Positions 25,924-33,591 of a DNA stretch of 64,000 nt are shown in pieces; position 1 is the stretch's first letter; each line of letters opens with the position of its first letter. A program made the translations under genes and the position numbers. This DNA comes from Streptomyces longispororuber. GTDB taxonomy: Bacteria; Actinomycetota; Actinomycetes; Streptomycetales; Streptomycetaceae. The notes under the pieces are model-generated. The model was not told where the DNA came from. It did not search any database and saw only the letters and a list, made by a program, of their open reading frames with translations. The stretch spans positions 1 to 64,000 of the forward strand of contig NZ_BNBT01000032.1 of assembly GCF_014656095.1 (NCBI RefSeq). Direction: 5' to 3'.

Positions 25924-27044
25924 CTCCCCCTCAGCAGCGGGTCACCCGCGGCTTCAGCATCGATGAGGAGGAGTCGGGTCCGCCGCGCCCGGTACGACGG
26001 GTCCGCACCCGTGAGCAGATCCTGAAGGGTGAGGGGAAGCGTCCCCCGGCCTCGGTGGAACTGAAGCTGCTGGCGCACAACCCGTTCAACCCGCGCGACG
26101 AGCTCACCGACGTCGAGGAGACCGCCGAATCGCTCCGGGCCAAGGGGCAGATCCAGCCCGTCACCGTGGCTCGGCGCGCTGCCTTCCTGGCCGCGCACCC
26201 GGGGCAGGAGGAACAGCTCGGGGCCGCTGAGTACGTCGTCATCGACGGCAATCGGCGCCTGGCTGCCGCAGCTGTCGCCGGTCTCACGGAACTGCGCATC
26301 GACGTCAACGACGACCTCGCCGCGAGCGCCGCGGACATCCTGGAATCCGCACTGATCGCCAACATCCACCGTGTGGACGTGCCGCCGATGAACCAGGCGA
26401 GGGCAATCCAGGACCTGGTGAAGGTGCACGGCTCCCAGGGCAAGGTCGCCAAGCGGCTGGGGAAGACTGCCGCATGGGTCTCTCAGCGGCTGGCGCTCCT
26501 GGAGCTCACTCCGGCCCTGCAGGAGAAGGTAGAGACGGGTGAGCTGAAGGTTGAGCCCGCCCGCCGGATCGGCCGGCTTCCCGAGCACCAGCAGGAGGCC
26601 GAGGCCGAGAAGGCTATTAACGACGTTAAGCCCCCGCGGCAGCGGCGACGCAAGGCGCCCCAGGAAGAGCCGACTGCCGCCGCCACCGTTAACGCCGTTA
26701 ATACCACGGCGTCGGCGCCTCGCGGCGATGAGGACGTGGCTGCGCCCGCCGCCACCGTTAACGCCGTTAACACCCCGGCATCGGCGTCTGACGGCAATGC
26801 CGACGTGGCGCCCGCTGAAACCGTTAACGCCGTTAATACCCCCGCCGACGGCACAGCCCCGGCATCTGCTGCCGCGCAGCGGCCAGCTCGCGGCAGCAGC
26901 GGGCAGATCAGCGGCAAGGACGCAGCTTCACCGCAGTGGGACGATCCGCTGTGGGTGGACCGGCAAGTCCGCAAGCACATGTCCCAGGAGAACCGTGACC
27001 GGCTGATCTGGCTACTCCAGGCCTCGGAGGATGACAAGGGCTAG
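25920..27044 (+). CDS. parB: ParB centromere-binding protein
   Basis: 374 residues, translationally coupled to parA. The N-terminal nuclease-like/CTP-binding core is seen as NPFNPRDEL near 54 and VVIDGNRRLAAAAVAGL near 106; a helix-turn-helix follows (QGKVAKRLGKTAAWVSQRLA, about 164-183). After residue 230 is a low-complexity Ala/Pro linker in which TVNAVNT recurs three times; its DNA is the repeated element at 26616-26837. The last 40 residues (DPLWVDRQVRKHMSQENRDR) should be the dimerisation domain. Perfect terminators follow. It binds parS and loads ParA. Confidence 0.9.
   Translation: MTPPQQRVTRGFSIDEEESGPPRPVRRVRTREQILKGEGKRPPASVELKLLAHNPFNPRDELTDVEETAESLRAKGQIQPVTVARRAAFLAAHPGQEEQLGAAEYVVIDGNRRLAAAAVAGLTELRIDVNDDLAASAADILESALIANIHRVDVPPMNQARAIQDLVKVHGSQGKVAKRLGKTAAWVSQRLALLELTPALQEKVETGELKVEPARRIGRLPEHQQEAEAEKAINDVKPPRQRRRKAPQEEPTAAATVNAVNTTASAPRGDEDVAAPAATVNAVNTPASASDGNADVAPAETVNAVNTPADGTAPASAAAQRPARGSSGQISGKDAASPQWDDPLWVDRQVRKHMSQENRDRLIWLLQASEDDKG
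26616..26837. repeat. Four GTTAACGCCGTTAAY elements inside parB (candidate parS)
   Basis: GTTAACGCCGTTAAT/C is found at 26688, 26757 and 26823, and a diverged ATTAACGACGTTAAG at 26616. Spacing is 72, 69 and 66 bases, always whole codons. Each unit has two GTTAAC-type half sites nine bases apart. The three good copies encode the peptide VNAVN in an otherwise variable Ala/Pro linker. AT-rich islands this regular inside very GC-rich DNA point to selection on the DNA, and ParB is the obvious binder. Confidence 0.75.
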
Positions 27045-27069
27045 CTGTCCTGCTGCCTCATCGGGTTCC

Positions 27070-27111
27070 AAGGGCCCGGCCCCCGCGACTGAACGCAGGG
27101 GCCGGGCCCTT
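27070..27111. terminator. 14-bp perfect hairpin after parB
   Basis: AAGGGCCCGGCCCC pairs exactly with GGGGCCGGGCCCTT across a 14-base loop, 26 bases after the parB stop. Confidence 0.85.
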
Positions 27112-27153
27112 CGTCTGTGTCCCGAGCGGTACACGGGTCGTACTACATGCAAA

Positions 27154-27192
27154 AAGCCCCGCCTCCCGGCACGCGGCCGGAAAGCGGGGCTT
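27154..27192 (-). terminator. Hairpin with T-run for the minus-strand operon
   Basis: AAGCCCCGC/GCGGGGCTT with an inner CCGG/CCGG pair. On the minus strand it ends in five T residues, placed 17 bases past the stop of the gene at 27209. A classical intrinsic terminator closing the long minus-strand block. Confidence 0.85.
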
Positions 27193-27208
27193 CATGGCGG
27201 AGCAGGTG

Positions 27209-27733
27209 TCAGGGTGCCCAGGTCGCTGGTGCTCCCGTGTCGGGGCTGGGGAGGCTGGCGGCGGTTACCGCGGCGGCCGGGTGCCGCAGGGCAGTGACCG
27301 GGACGGCGCCGGGCTCGGTGCCGGGTGCCCAGACCATGCGCCAGGCCTCATCCCACCCGCACCCGCAGGCGTGGTCCGGGTGCGGGTGCCGTAAGAAGAC
27401 GCCGTGGGTGTGGACGGCGCGTGGGATGCGGGGGATGAGCACCGAGGGATCGTCGCCAGGGTAGAGGTAAATGTTGCGCCAGCTGTGGACCTGGGACATG
27501 TACGCGGCGGCGGCCTCGATAATGTCGGCCCACCGCTGGTGACCGAGGACGAGGAAACCAGTCGGGAAGAGGTGGTCCTCGGTCGGGTCGTCGATCCCGG
27601 TGACGTACAGGCCGCGGTGGGCGACGAAGCCGCTGTCCTCCGCGTCTTGTCCGTACGGCGTCCAGAGCTGCTCGACGGGGCACATGATGCCATCGCGGCC
27701 GCTGCCGGTCTCGTACAGGGCCGGGGCGGTCAC
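27209..27733 (-). CDS. Hypothetical protein, last gene of minus-strand block
   Basis: 174 residues; the ATG overlaps the previous stop (ATGA), indicating translational coupling. It contains LYVTGIDDPTEDHLFPTGFLVLGHQRW and HSWRNIYLYPGDDPSVLIPR, then HPDHACGCGWDEAWRMVW. Cys and His there might bind metal. No family was recognised; similar proteins may occur in Streptomyces mobile elements. The two genes upstream are also coupled, so the three probably act together. Confidence 0.65.
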   Translation of the reverse strand: MTAPALYETGSGRDGIMCPVEQLWTPYGQDAEDSGFVAHRGLYVTGIDDPTEDHLFPTGFLVLGHQRWADIIEAAAAYMSQVHSWRNIYLYPGDDPSVLIPRIPRAVHTHGVFLRHPHPDHACGCGWDEAWRMVWAPGTEPGAVPVTALRHPAAAVTAASLPSPDTGAPATWAP

Positions 27734-28416
27734 GCGCTTACCTCCGCGAGGGCGTGGGCCAGGAGCGCGGTGACGTCGGTGCCGTGCGGGTCGGTGTAGT
27801 TGTCGTAGTCGCTGACGTGGAACACGGCGTCCTTCGCGGTGACGGTGAATCCGGGGAGGACGAGCGCGGCGCGGCCTTCCAGCTCGGTGTTGAGGCAGTC
27901 GGCGTCGCGGGAAGCCAGCCAGGTCTGCGGGTAGGGCCCCAGGCGCAGCAGCGTGTAGCCGGTGTTGTCGCTGCGGCGGGCTTCAACGTGGACGCCGTAG
28001 TGGGCGGGTTCCATGCCGATGTCGTGGGGGAGGGGCAGGCCGGCGGCGGCGTGGGTGAGCATCGTGTAGCCGGGCTGCCAGGTGCCGAGGATCGCGGTGG
28101 TGGGGCAGCGCAGCCAGCCGCGTTCGGTGTAGCCGAGCTGGCGGCCGTGGAGGTAGGCGTTGGCGTGCGGGGTGTCGGGGTGGGCCAGGGCGACGGCAAT
28201 CATGTCGGGGCCGTGGTCGTCGCCGGGCCGGGGATGGGCGCGTTCGATGAACGGGCCGACCCGCACGGCAACGTCCAGGGCGAGGCCGGGCGACCAGGGC
28301 GCTGGGTTGCGTACGGCGGTGAGCATCGCGCGGAACTGGTCGACGACGCTCTGGTCCTCGGGGGAGAGCATGTCGGCGGGGGAGTGGCTGCAGCGGCGGA
28401 GGAAGGGGCGCTTCAT
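27730..28416 (-). CDS. Hypothetical protein (228 aa)
   Basis: Start at ATG 28416 is fixed by the four-base overlap with the upstream stop. The first 16 residues are basic; the rest is a globular, mixed alpha/beta protein with PGLALDVAVRVGPFIERAHP and LRCPTTAILGTWQPGYTML. No membrane segment and no catalytic motif were recognised. It is the middle gene of a coupled trio (28413-28967, this gene, 27209-27733). Confidence 0.65.
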   Translation of the reverse strand: MKRPFLRRCSHSPADMLSPEDQSVVDQFRAMLTAVRNPAPWSPGLALDVAVRVGPFIERAHPRPGDDHGPDMIAVALAHPDTPHANAYLHGRQLGYTERGWLRCPTTAILGTWQPGYTMLTHAAAGLPLPHDIGMEPAHYGVHVEARRSDNTGYTLLRLGPYPQTWLASRDADCLNTELEGRAALVLPGFTVTAKDAVFHVSDYDNYTDPHGTDVTALLAHALAEVSA

Positions 28417-28967
28417 CGGGTCGGCTCCTCGGGGGTGGGATGCGGGGTGGCCGTCGGCATGGCCGGGTTCAGGTAGCGGGCGGCGGTGTCCACGAAGTCG
28501 TCGTGGGCGACCTTCGCGGCCTCGCGGGCCTCGGTGAGCCGCTGCTTGGCTGCATTGGGGTCGGCGCCGATGGGGGCGGTGGGGATTGCCTGCCGGATCG
28601 CGTAGGTCAGCGTGATCATGCGGTCGGCGGTGGTACGCACGGCCGGGTCCTGGATGAGCACACGCAGCGCGGTCAGCGGGTGGGTGACCGCGTTGCGGGT
28701 CACGTGGCTCTCCCCGCGCAGGGCCTCGATCCGCTCAGGGTCGGCGTTCTTGAGGACGGCGTCGCCGCGCCTCCACAGCATCGTGCGGTGGTCGCTGGCG
28801 GCGCAGGCGAGTTCGGTGATGGCCTTCAGGCGGTCGCGGCGAATCGTCTCGGTATGGGTAACGCGCACCTGCCGTTCGGCGGCGCGTTCCTGGGCACGGC
28901 CGGACAGGATCGCGCCGAGCAGGGTGGCGACGATGGTGAGGGCAGCGGTGGCCAGGGTCGGTAACAC
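28413..28967 (-). CDS. Membrane-anchored protein with a TTA second codon
   Basis: 184 residues from GTG 28967, eight bases after GGAGG. The N-terminus (LPTLATAALTIVATLLGAILSG) is one transmembrane helix; the rest is a soluble helical domain (ERQVRVTHTETIRRDRLKAITELACAASD) seen in Streptomyces plasmid and phage proteins without known role. Codon 2 is TTA, a very rare leucine codon in this genus read by the bldA tRNA, so expression of the coupled trio could be restricted to later growth. An unstarted reading frame continues upstream but lacks a ribosome site. Confidence 0.65.
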   Translation of the reverse strand: MLPTLATAALTIVATLLGAILSGRAQERAAERQVRVTHTETIRRDRLKAITELACAASDHRTMLWRRGDAVLKNADPERIEALRGESHVTRNAVTHPLTALRVLIQDPAVRTTADRMITLTYAIRQAIPTAPIGADPNAAKQRLTEAREAAKVAHDDFVDTAARYLNPAMPTATPHPTPEEPTR

Positions 28968-29062
28968 GAAGGGAGCCTCCTGTACTGAGGGGACCGTCGA
29001 AGCGCCGCGCGCCGGCCTTCCGGTCGGAGCGCAGCGCTTCGGTGTCGCGTGGCGGTGCCTCG

Positions 29063-29485
29063 TCAGGAGGCTGCGGCCGCACTGAGGATGTCGGCGTGGT
29101 CGAACGCCAGGCGCTCCGGCAAGGCGTCCAGGGGCCACCAGCGGGCGGTGCGGGCGTCGTCCCCGGCGGTGGCCGGGGTGCCAGCGGGGACGAGGACCGT
29201 GTACGCGACGGTGACGTACCGGCCGCGCGGATCGCGCGCGGGGGAGTCCCACACGCCGAGCTGGCGCAGCTCGTCGACGGCTACCCGGATGCCGGTCTCC
29301 TCCTTCAGTTCCCGGGCGGCCGCGGCGCGGCTGGTCTCGCCCGGGTCGACGTGCCCGCCGGGCAGGGCCCAGGCGCCCTCGTACGGCGGCCAGCCGCGCT
29401 CGATCAGCAGCACGCTGCCGTCGGGTGTGAGGGCCACCACGTCAGCGGTGTAGCGGATGGTCTCGACGGTCTCGGTGTCGGTCAT
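29063..29485 (-). CDS. Nudix hydrolase
   Basis: 140 residues with GAGAGG upstream of ATG. The Nudix box is intact: GGHVDPGETSRAAAARELKE followed by ETGI, giving GX5EX7REUXEEXGU. Strands DVVALTPDGSVLLIERG and YEGAWALPGG frame it in the normal order, and the length is typical. It hydrolyses a nucleoside diphosphate linked to some group X; the substrate cannot be told. It lies on the minus strand between the coupled trio and the 29578 gene with its own ribosome site. Confidence 0.88.
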   Translation of the reverse strand: MTDTETVETIRYTADVVALTPDGSVLLIERGWPPYEGAWALPGGHVDPGETSRAAAARELKEETGIRVAVDELRQLGVWDSPARDPRGRYVTVAYTVLVPAGTPATAGDDARTARWWPLDALPERLAFDHADILSAAAAS

Positions 29486-29577
29486 GTGTGCCTCTCAGTC
29501 GGTTGAGTGAGTGGATCGGGCGCCGGTGGCTTGGGGTGCTGGCGCGGCGTAGCTCGTACCTGCAGGCGGGGTGGCGG

Positions 29578-30345
29578 TTACGGGTCGGTGTCCTCGGGGG
29601 AGGGGGAGGGGATGTCGCCGAACATGTCGTCCAACGCGCGGATAGCGGCGGTCCGGTGCTCGGGCTGGGTCGCTTTGAGGACCGTGCCGGTGAGGTCGAT
29701 CAGATCGATGGCCTCGAACAGAGCGGTCAGCTCGGCGACGGTTTCCGGATCGAGGGCGCTGCCGGGGCGTTGGCTGTCCGGGCTGCAGCTCATGGCGTCG
29801 ATGTAGTCGGCGAGCCGGTGGGCCAGCGCCGCAGGGACGTCGACGCTGTGGCAGTGCTCCAGGCCTGGACCGGGGGAGGGGATCGGGGTGATGTGGATGC
29901 GGATGCCCTGCCCCGGGCTGGAGGCGGCGTCCGGCGTCAGGCCGGTGAGGGCTTCGGCGAGCGCGGCGATCGCGCGGTCCCGTTCCGCACCCGCACCCGC
30001 ACCCGCAGACGTCGCGGCCGCGGTTCCTGCCTCTCCTGTGTCCGTGTCTAGCAGCGGTGCTTCCCAGAGCACTTCGAGGGTGTCGGCGTGCAGCCGCAGG
30101 ACTCCGCCCGCGCGGTCGGGGAGCGTGAGTTGTCCGGTGACGCGGAGCAGGTCGCCGGGCTGCCGCTCGCTCAGCAGAGCGTGCACGATCTCCGGCTCCA
30201 TGGTCGTGCAGGGGATGACCGCTTCATCGACCAGGTACTCGCTGCCCCCGCTGCACGTCAGCCGCCACACCGCGGTGCCGTCACGGTCTCCGGGCTCGGG
30301 GGTGTCGGTCAGGTAGCCGTCCAGGGTGAGAGGGATGGCCTGCAT
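29578..30345 (-). CDS. Hypothetical protein with OB-like N-terminus
   Basis: 255 residues; its ATG overlaps the stop of the Lsr2-like gene (ATGA). The N-terminal 110 residues look like a single-strand-binding or OB-type beta barrel (LTLDGYLTDTPEPGDRDGTA...WRLTCSGGSEYLV...GDLLRVTGQL). The C-terminal half is helical and Ala-rich and ends in an acidic tail SPSPEDTDP. A nucleic-acid role alongside the preceding DNA-binding protein is plausible but inferred. No named family. Confidence 0.6.
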   Translation of the reverse strand: MQAIPLTLDGYLTDTPEPGDRDGTAVWRLTCSGGSEYLVDEAVIPCTTMEPEIVHALLSERQPGDLLRVTGQLTLPDRAGGVLRLHADTLEVLWEAPLLDTDTGEAGTAAATSAGAGAGAERDRAIAALAEALTGLTPDAASSPGQGIRIHITPIPSPGPGLEHCHSVDVPAALAHRLADYIDAMSCSPDSQRPGSALDPETVAELTALFEAIDLIDLTGTVLKATQPEHRTAAIRALDDMFGDIPSPSPEDTDP

Positions 30346-31187
30346 CAGCTCGCCTCCGCCAGGTCCCTGGTGCGGTGGGCGGCGTCGTAGGCGTCCAGGA
30401 CGGCCTTGGCCGGGGTGCCCCGGTCGGCGACCTGGTGACCGCGGGCACGCGCCCACGCCCGGATCGCGGCCAGCTCGGCCTTGCTGCGCCTGCCGGCCCG
30501 AGGCGCCGGGGCGGCCTCCGGGGCGTCCTGTGCCGCCGCGGCGGCGTGGCCGCCGGTCTTCACCGCGCGCAGCTGCGCCTGCGCGGCCTCCAGTTCGGCC
30601 TTGGCCTTGGCGACGCGCTCTTCCGCCTCCCGCTGAGTGGCGTCGGCGGTGCGGCGCTCGGTCAGCTCGGTGAGGACGCTGCGCACGCGGGCGGCCTTGT
30701 GGCGGATGCTGGCGGCCGGGTGGTTCCCCGCCCACGCGAGCAGGTCCTCGATCCCGTCGGAGCCCACCGTGTCCTCGGCTGCCTGGGCCGCCGTCTCCGG
30801 GGTGTTGGTGGTGTCGTCTGTGTCCGGGGCCGGGACGGTGGTGGGCAGGTCGGCGTGCCGCGTGGCTTCGGTTAGCTCGGCCTCGGACAGTCCGAGCGTG
30901 GTGCGCACGTGCTCGGGGCTGTCGCCGTTCTTGAGCATGGAGGCGGCGGTGGCGGTGAAGGCGGTGACGGTCATGGAATCTCCGACGGAGGTGGTGAGGT
31001 TCGGAAGCAGCCGCACCAAGTCGTTTTCGGCGCAGGGCAGTCCGAGCGCGCCGAGCAGGTCGGCGAGGTCGTCCTTGTCGCGGGCGTGACGGGCAGCCAC
31101 CAGGGCGGCAGCGGCGCTCTGGTCGCTGCCGGGCGGGGTGAGGTCGAGGTCCTCTGCGGCGAGGGCCTGCTTCATGTCGGTGAACAT
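30345..31187 (-). CDS. Protein with C-terminal Lsr2-type DNA-binding domain
   Basis: 280 residues with GGAGGG before ATG. The last 45 residues, SKAELAAIRAWARARGHQVA then DRGTPAKAVLDAYDAAH, match the Lsr2 C-terminal domain, whose W-A-x-x-x-G-x-x-V-x-x-R-G core inserts into AT-rich minor groove. The first 85 residues form a helical domain (DLADLLGALGLPCAENDLVR), then a linker and a predicted coiled coil of about 50 residues (REAEERVAKAKAELEAAQAQ). The N-terminal Lsr2 oligomerisation strand is missing, so this is a distinct architecture. It could silence or bridge AT-rich DNA on the element. Confidence 0.75.
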   Translation of the reverse strand: MFTDMKQALAAEDLDLTPPGSDQSAAAALVAARHARDKDDLADLLGALGLPCAENDLVRLLPNLTTSVGDSMTVTAFTATAASMLKNGDSPEHVRTTLGLSEAELTEATRHADLPTTVPAPDTDDTTNTPETAAQAAEDTVGSDGIEDLLAWAGNHPAASIRHKAARVRSVLTELTERRTADATQREAEERVAKAKAELEAAQAQLRAVKTGGHAAAAAQDAPEAAPAPRAGRRSKAELAAIRAWARARGHQVADRGTPAKAVLDAYDAAHRTRDLAEAS

Positions 31188-31196
31188 GCGGCCCTC

Positions 31197-31370
31197 CTAC
31201 GCGGCCCGGGGGCGGGGCTTGCGCTGCGCGAGGACCGCAACCTCGCAGTTGCGCTTCTGTTGGGCCGGGGTGAGCGGCCGCACCGTTGGGGCGTGGTGGT
31301 GCCACAGCGGGGAGGCGGGCGGCTCGGGGTAGGCGAGGGTGGGGTCGACGTCGCGGTTGGTGCTGCTCAT
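31197..31370 (-). CDS. Small hypothetical protein (57 aa)
   Basis: Starts MSSTNRDVDPTLAYPEPPAS with GGAGG shortly upstream. Pro/His-rich (SPLWHHHAPTVRPL) and ends in a basic tail RKPRPRAA. The position, tight between neighbours on the same strand, supports translation. No family. Confidence 0.5.
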   Translation of the reverse strand: MSSTNRDVDPTLAYPEPPASPLWHHHAPTVRPLTPAQQKRNCEVAVLAQRKPRPRAA

Positions 31371-31390
31371 GGAGGTCCTCCAGGCGCAGG

Positions 31391-31678
31391 TCAAAAGTGG
31401 TCGCCTTGGCCCGTGGACTTGGGCTTCGGGGCGAGGTCGGAGGCGAACCGCCCCAGGCGGGCCTCGACGGGGTTGGCGGTGATCCAGGTCTCCGCGCATG
31501 CCTTGTGCACGGGCTCCTCGGCGTGGGAGCGCATGGGCGTGGGCTGGCCGCACAGCGTGCAGGGCAGGTCCTGCCAGCGGTCGAAGTGCCGGCTGTCGCG
31601 CCAGACGAGAAGCTGGCCGGGGGCCGGGATCAGGCCCGGCTCGAACGGCGGCTTCGTCGTGCGTGCGCTGCCGGTCAC
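31391..31678 (-). CDS. Small zinc-binding-like protein (95 aa)
   Basis: GTG start overlaps the stop of the upstream gene (GTGA). The middle has CTLCGQPTPMRSHAEEPVHK followed by a further Cys, i.e. CxxC...H...H...C spacing for a zinc site. The opening PPFEPGLIPAPGQLLVWRDS is well ordered and recurs in Streptomyces small proteins. Function unknown; probably a structural or nucleic-acid-binding zinc protein of the element. Confidence 0.6.
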   Translation of the reverse strand: MTGSARTTKPPFEPGLIPAPGQLLVWRDSRHFDRWQDLPCTLCGQPTPMRSHAEEPVHKACAETWITANPVEARLGRFASDLAPKPKSTGQGDHF

Positions 31679-31926
31679 GGCCGGACGGCGGGCCGCTGCT
31701 GGAACACCCGCTCCAGCAGATGCGGATCGGTCGTGAGCCCGTCCTCGAGGACGCCGCGGGTGTGCAGCACGCGGACCGGCCGCGCGAGGCGCTGCTCCCG
31801 GCGGGCGGCGGGCGGCTTGTACAGCGTCATCACGTGGACCGCCCAGCCGGTCAGCAGCACGGCGGCGGCCGCCAGTAGGAGGGTGCGCTGGCCGATCCGG
31901 CCTCGAGCGCGCAGGAAGGACGACAT
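31675..31926 (-). CDS. Small single-pass membrane protein (83 aa)
   Basis: A basic N-terminus MSSFLRARGRIGQ precedes one transmembrane helix (RTLLLAAAAVLLTGWAVHVM), followed by a basic cytoplasmic or exported tail of 45 residues. It is coupled to the downstream zinc protein by a GTGA overlap. Small membrane proteins of this kind cluster around the transfer ATPase in Streptomyces elements (Spd-type spread proteins); assignment to that group is inference. Confidence 0.55.
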   Translation of the reverse strand: MSSFLRARGRIGQRTLLLAAAAVLLTGWAVHVMTLYKPPAARREQRLARPVRVLHTRGVLEDGLTTDPHLLERVFQQRPAVRP

Positions 31927-32015
31927 ACTTGGGTTCTCCGTCTCGTCTCATGCGGGATGGATGGGCCCGGGGCAGCCGTCAAGCCGCCAAGCACAGCGGC
32001 TGTCCCGGGGCAGAT

Positions 32016-32324
32016 CTACAGCTCGACGTCGCCGCCTCCGGCGCGGGTCCAGCTGTAGGGGTCGTTCCAGCGGCCGGCGGTGGCGGCCTTCCAGTCGGGC
32101 TCCCACCCGGGCCGGTAGCCGCGGGCACCCCAGCCGCCCGGCCGGTCGTGAGGAATCTCCAGTCCGGCCTCCGCCGCGGCGCGCGCTGCGGTGTATGCCG
32201 CGTGCGCGGCCTTCACGGCGGCGCGGCGGGTGCTGGCGCGGCCGGTGAAGACGTGCACACCGCGCGAGCCGGGCTGATCGGTGCGGTGTATGGGGACATC
32301 CACCTCGAAGTAGGGCAGGAACAT
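32016..32324 (-). CDS. Hypothetical protein (102 aa)
   Basis: Start set at MFLPYFEVDVPIHRTD because AAAGGAG is nine bases upstream; the ATG at 32333 is too close to it. A beta strand, FTGRASTRRAAVKAAHAAYT (helical), and a Trp-rich C-terminus (GWGARGYRPGWEPDWKAATA) form the protein. No motif was recognised. It lies between a membrane protein and the Pycsar-effector-like gene. Confidence 0.55.
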   Translation of the reverse strand: MFLPYFEVDVPIHRTDQPGSRGVHVFTGRASTRRAAVKAAHAAYTAARAAAEAGLEIPHDRPGGWGARGYRPGWEPDWKAATAGRWNDPYSWTRAGGGDVEL

Positions 32325-32443
32325 GGCGTCCATCTCCTTTCGCTGTCCGTGGTTGAGGGGCCACTGCGACCGTCCCGGTCCGGCGGGCGCGGGGCCGGGG
32401 CGGCGCAGAGTGCGCTCAACTCGGTGCGAAGGTCAGCTGGCCG

Positions 32444-32905
32444 TCACAGCGCGAGGCTGGCGGCGGCCAGCGTGAGCAGAGCCAGAGCGGTGAGGCTGCA
32501 GTCGACCGCTCGGCGCAGGTACTGGAACTTGCGGACCGCGAGCACGGACAGGATGCGGATGCGGGCGGCACGGGGGTCGCCCTGCATGCAGTCGCGGATC
32601 GCGGTCTCCTCCAGCTGCGCCCAGTACGGGAAGGAGGCGCGGTCGGCGCCGCTGAGGCGGGGACGCACGACCAGGAGCAGCAGCACGGCGGCTGCGCCCA
32701 GGGCGAGGACGGCCGCCGCGCCGAACATCTTGGTGGGCGGGGGCAGGTCCTTGTCGGCGAGGGACGCCAGGCCCGCCAGGACGGCGCCGTTGAAGGCGAG
32801 CAGGAGCGAGGCCTTGTTGTCGGTGCGGCTGAGCTCGTTGGTGACCGAGGCACAGGCGGCGTCCAGGTTCTTGTCGATGCCGGAAGCGGAGGTGGTCAAG
32901 GTCAT
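32444..32905 (-). CDS. Pycsar-effector-like transmembrane protein
   Basis: 153 residues. An N-terminal helix (ASVTNELSRTDNKASLLLAF) leads into a first membrane pair (NGAVLAGLASLADKDL..., FGAAAVLALGAAAVLLLLVV), then a short soluble loop with FPYWAQLEETAI, then RKFQYLRRAVD and a last hydrophobic helix. The T-D-N-K-A-S-L-L-L motif, the FP.WA loop and the K..LRRAVD end match the PycTM effector domain of pyrimidine-cyclase (Pycsar) anti-phage systems. No cyclase gene is adjacent, so it may be an orphan or serve transfer. The start at M with AAGGAG 12 bases upstream is the better of two. Confidence 0.65.
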   Translation of the reverse strand: MTLTTSASGIDKNLDAACASVTNELSRTDNKASLLLAFNGAVLAGLASLADKDLPPPTKMFGAAAVLALGAAAVLLLLVVRPRLSGADRASFPYWAQLEETAIRDCMQGDPRAARIRILSVLAVRKFQYLRRAVDCSLTALALLTLAAASLAL

Positions 32906-32925
32906 GAGCGGGCGCATCTCCTTGA

Positions 32926-33390
32926 TCAGGCGGCGAGCCGGTGGGGGAGCGGCGGGGCTGTGGAGGTGAAGTAGGTGCCGGGGCTGGGTTCGTAGCCCCT
33001 GGCGCAGGGGTCGCAGCAGCCCTGGGTGCGCAGCGGGAGGCAGAAGTAGTAGCGCCGGCGGCACAAAGGGCACGTGGACCTCGCGGCCATCGCCCGGTCC
33101 AGCGCCTTTTCCTGCGCGAGCGTGGGCACCCGCTTCGGGCGGGCGAGCTCCACGCTGTAGAGCCAGGCCCGGGTGGGATGGATGCACGCCTGGTCTGGCC
33201 GGTAGGCGCACGCCTTGCAGCGCAGCACCGCGACGGGGCCGTGTCCGCCTGGGCTCAGTCCGCGCTCGCGTAGCTGCCGCCGGGTGACTAGGTGCTCGGG
33301 ACAAGCGCGCCGGTCGTATTCCGGCAGCGTCGCGTCGCTGCGCGGCGCCTTCTTGAGCGCGCGGCGGCGCTTCTTCCCCGGGCGGGGCAT
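32926..33390 (-). CDS. RRQRL-motif zinc-binding protein
   Basis: 154 residues, start overlapping the stop of the small upstream frame. A basic head (PRPGKKRRRALKKAPRSD) is followed by TRRQLRERGLSPGGHGPVAV, LRCKACAYRP, then a second zinc module CPLCRRRYYFC and GCCDPC. This matches the RRQRL-type zinc protein found in Streptomyces mobile elements near TraB-like ATPases. Three CxxC pairs suggest two zinc sites. Nucleic-acid binding is likely from the charge and fold; no experiment is known to me. Confidence 0.7.
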   Translation of the reverse strand: MPRPGKKRRRALKKAPRSDATLPEYDRRACPEHLVTRRQLRERGLSPGGHGPVAVLRCKACAYRPDQACIHPTRAWLYSVELARPKRVPTLAQEKALDRAMAARSTCPLCRRRYYFCLPLRTQGCCDPCARGYEPSPGTYFTSTAPPLPHRLAA

Positions 33391-33497
33391 CACTGGTTCC
33401 AGGCGCCGGGCAGCCGGTGGGGGCGGTGCGGGTAGCGAGGGCCGGGACGCTGCGGGCGGGGCCGGCCGATGCGGCGGCGCGGTCGGGGGATGAGCAC
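33390..33497 (-). CDS. Very small basic protein (35 aa)
   Basis: GTG start seven bases after GGAGGA; the product is VLIPRPRRRIGRPRPQRPGP and on to AWNQ, with 11 arginines. Its TGA stop overlaps the ATG of the RRQRL-zinc gene (TGATG), so ribosomes would pass from one to the other. A strong ribosome site plus coupling argues for translation; it may be a leader peptide for the downstream gene. Confidence 0.45.
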   Translation of the reverse strand: MLIPRPRRRIGRPRPQRPGPRYPHRPHRLPGAWNQ

Positions 33498-33591
33498 GGG
33501 CTGTTCCTCCAGCGGGTCGGTGGCAGGGACGGCGGCGCCCCACCGGCGAGGGGCTTTCCGGTGGGGCGCGTGGTGCTGTACAGGACGGGCG

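Noticed and set aside
30909..31736. Plus-strand frames over the minus-strand block
   Set aside because: Overlap well-supported minus-strand genes with ribosome sites and coupled starts.
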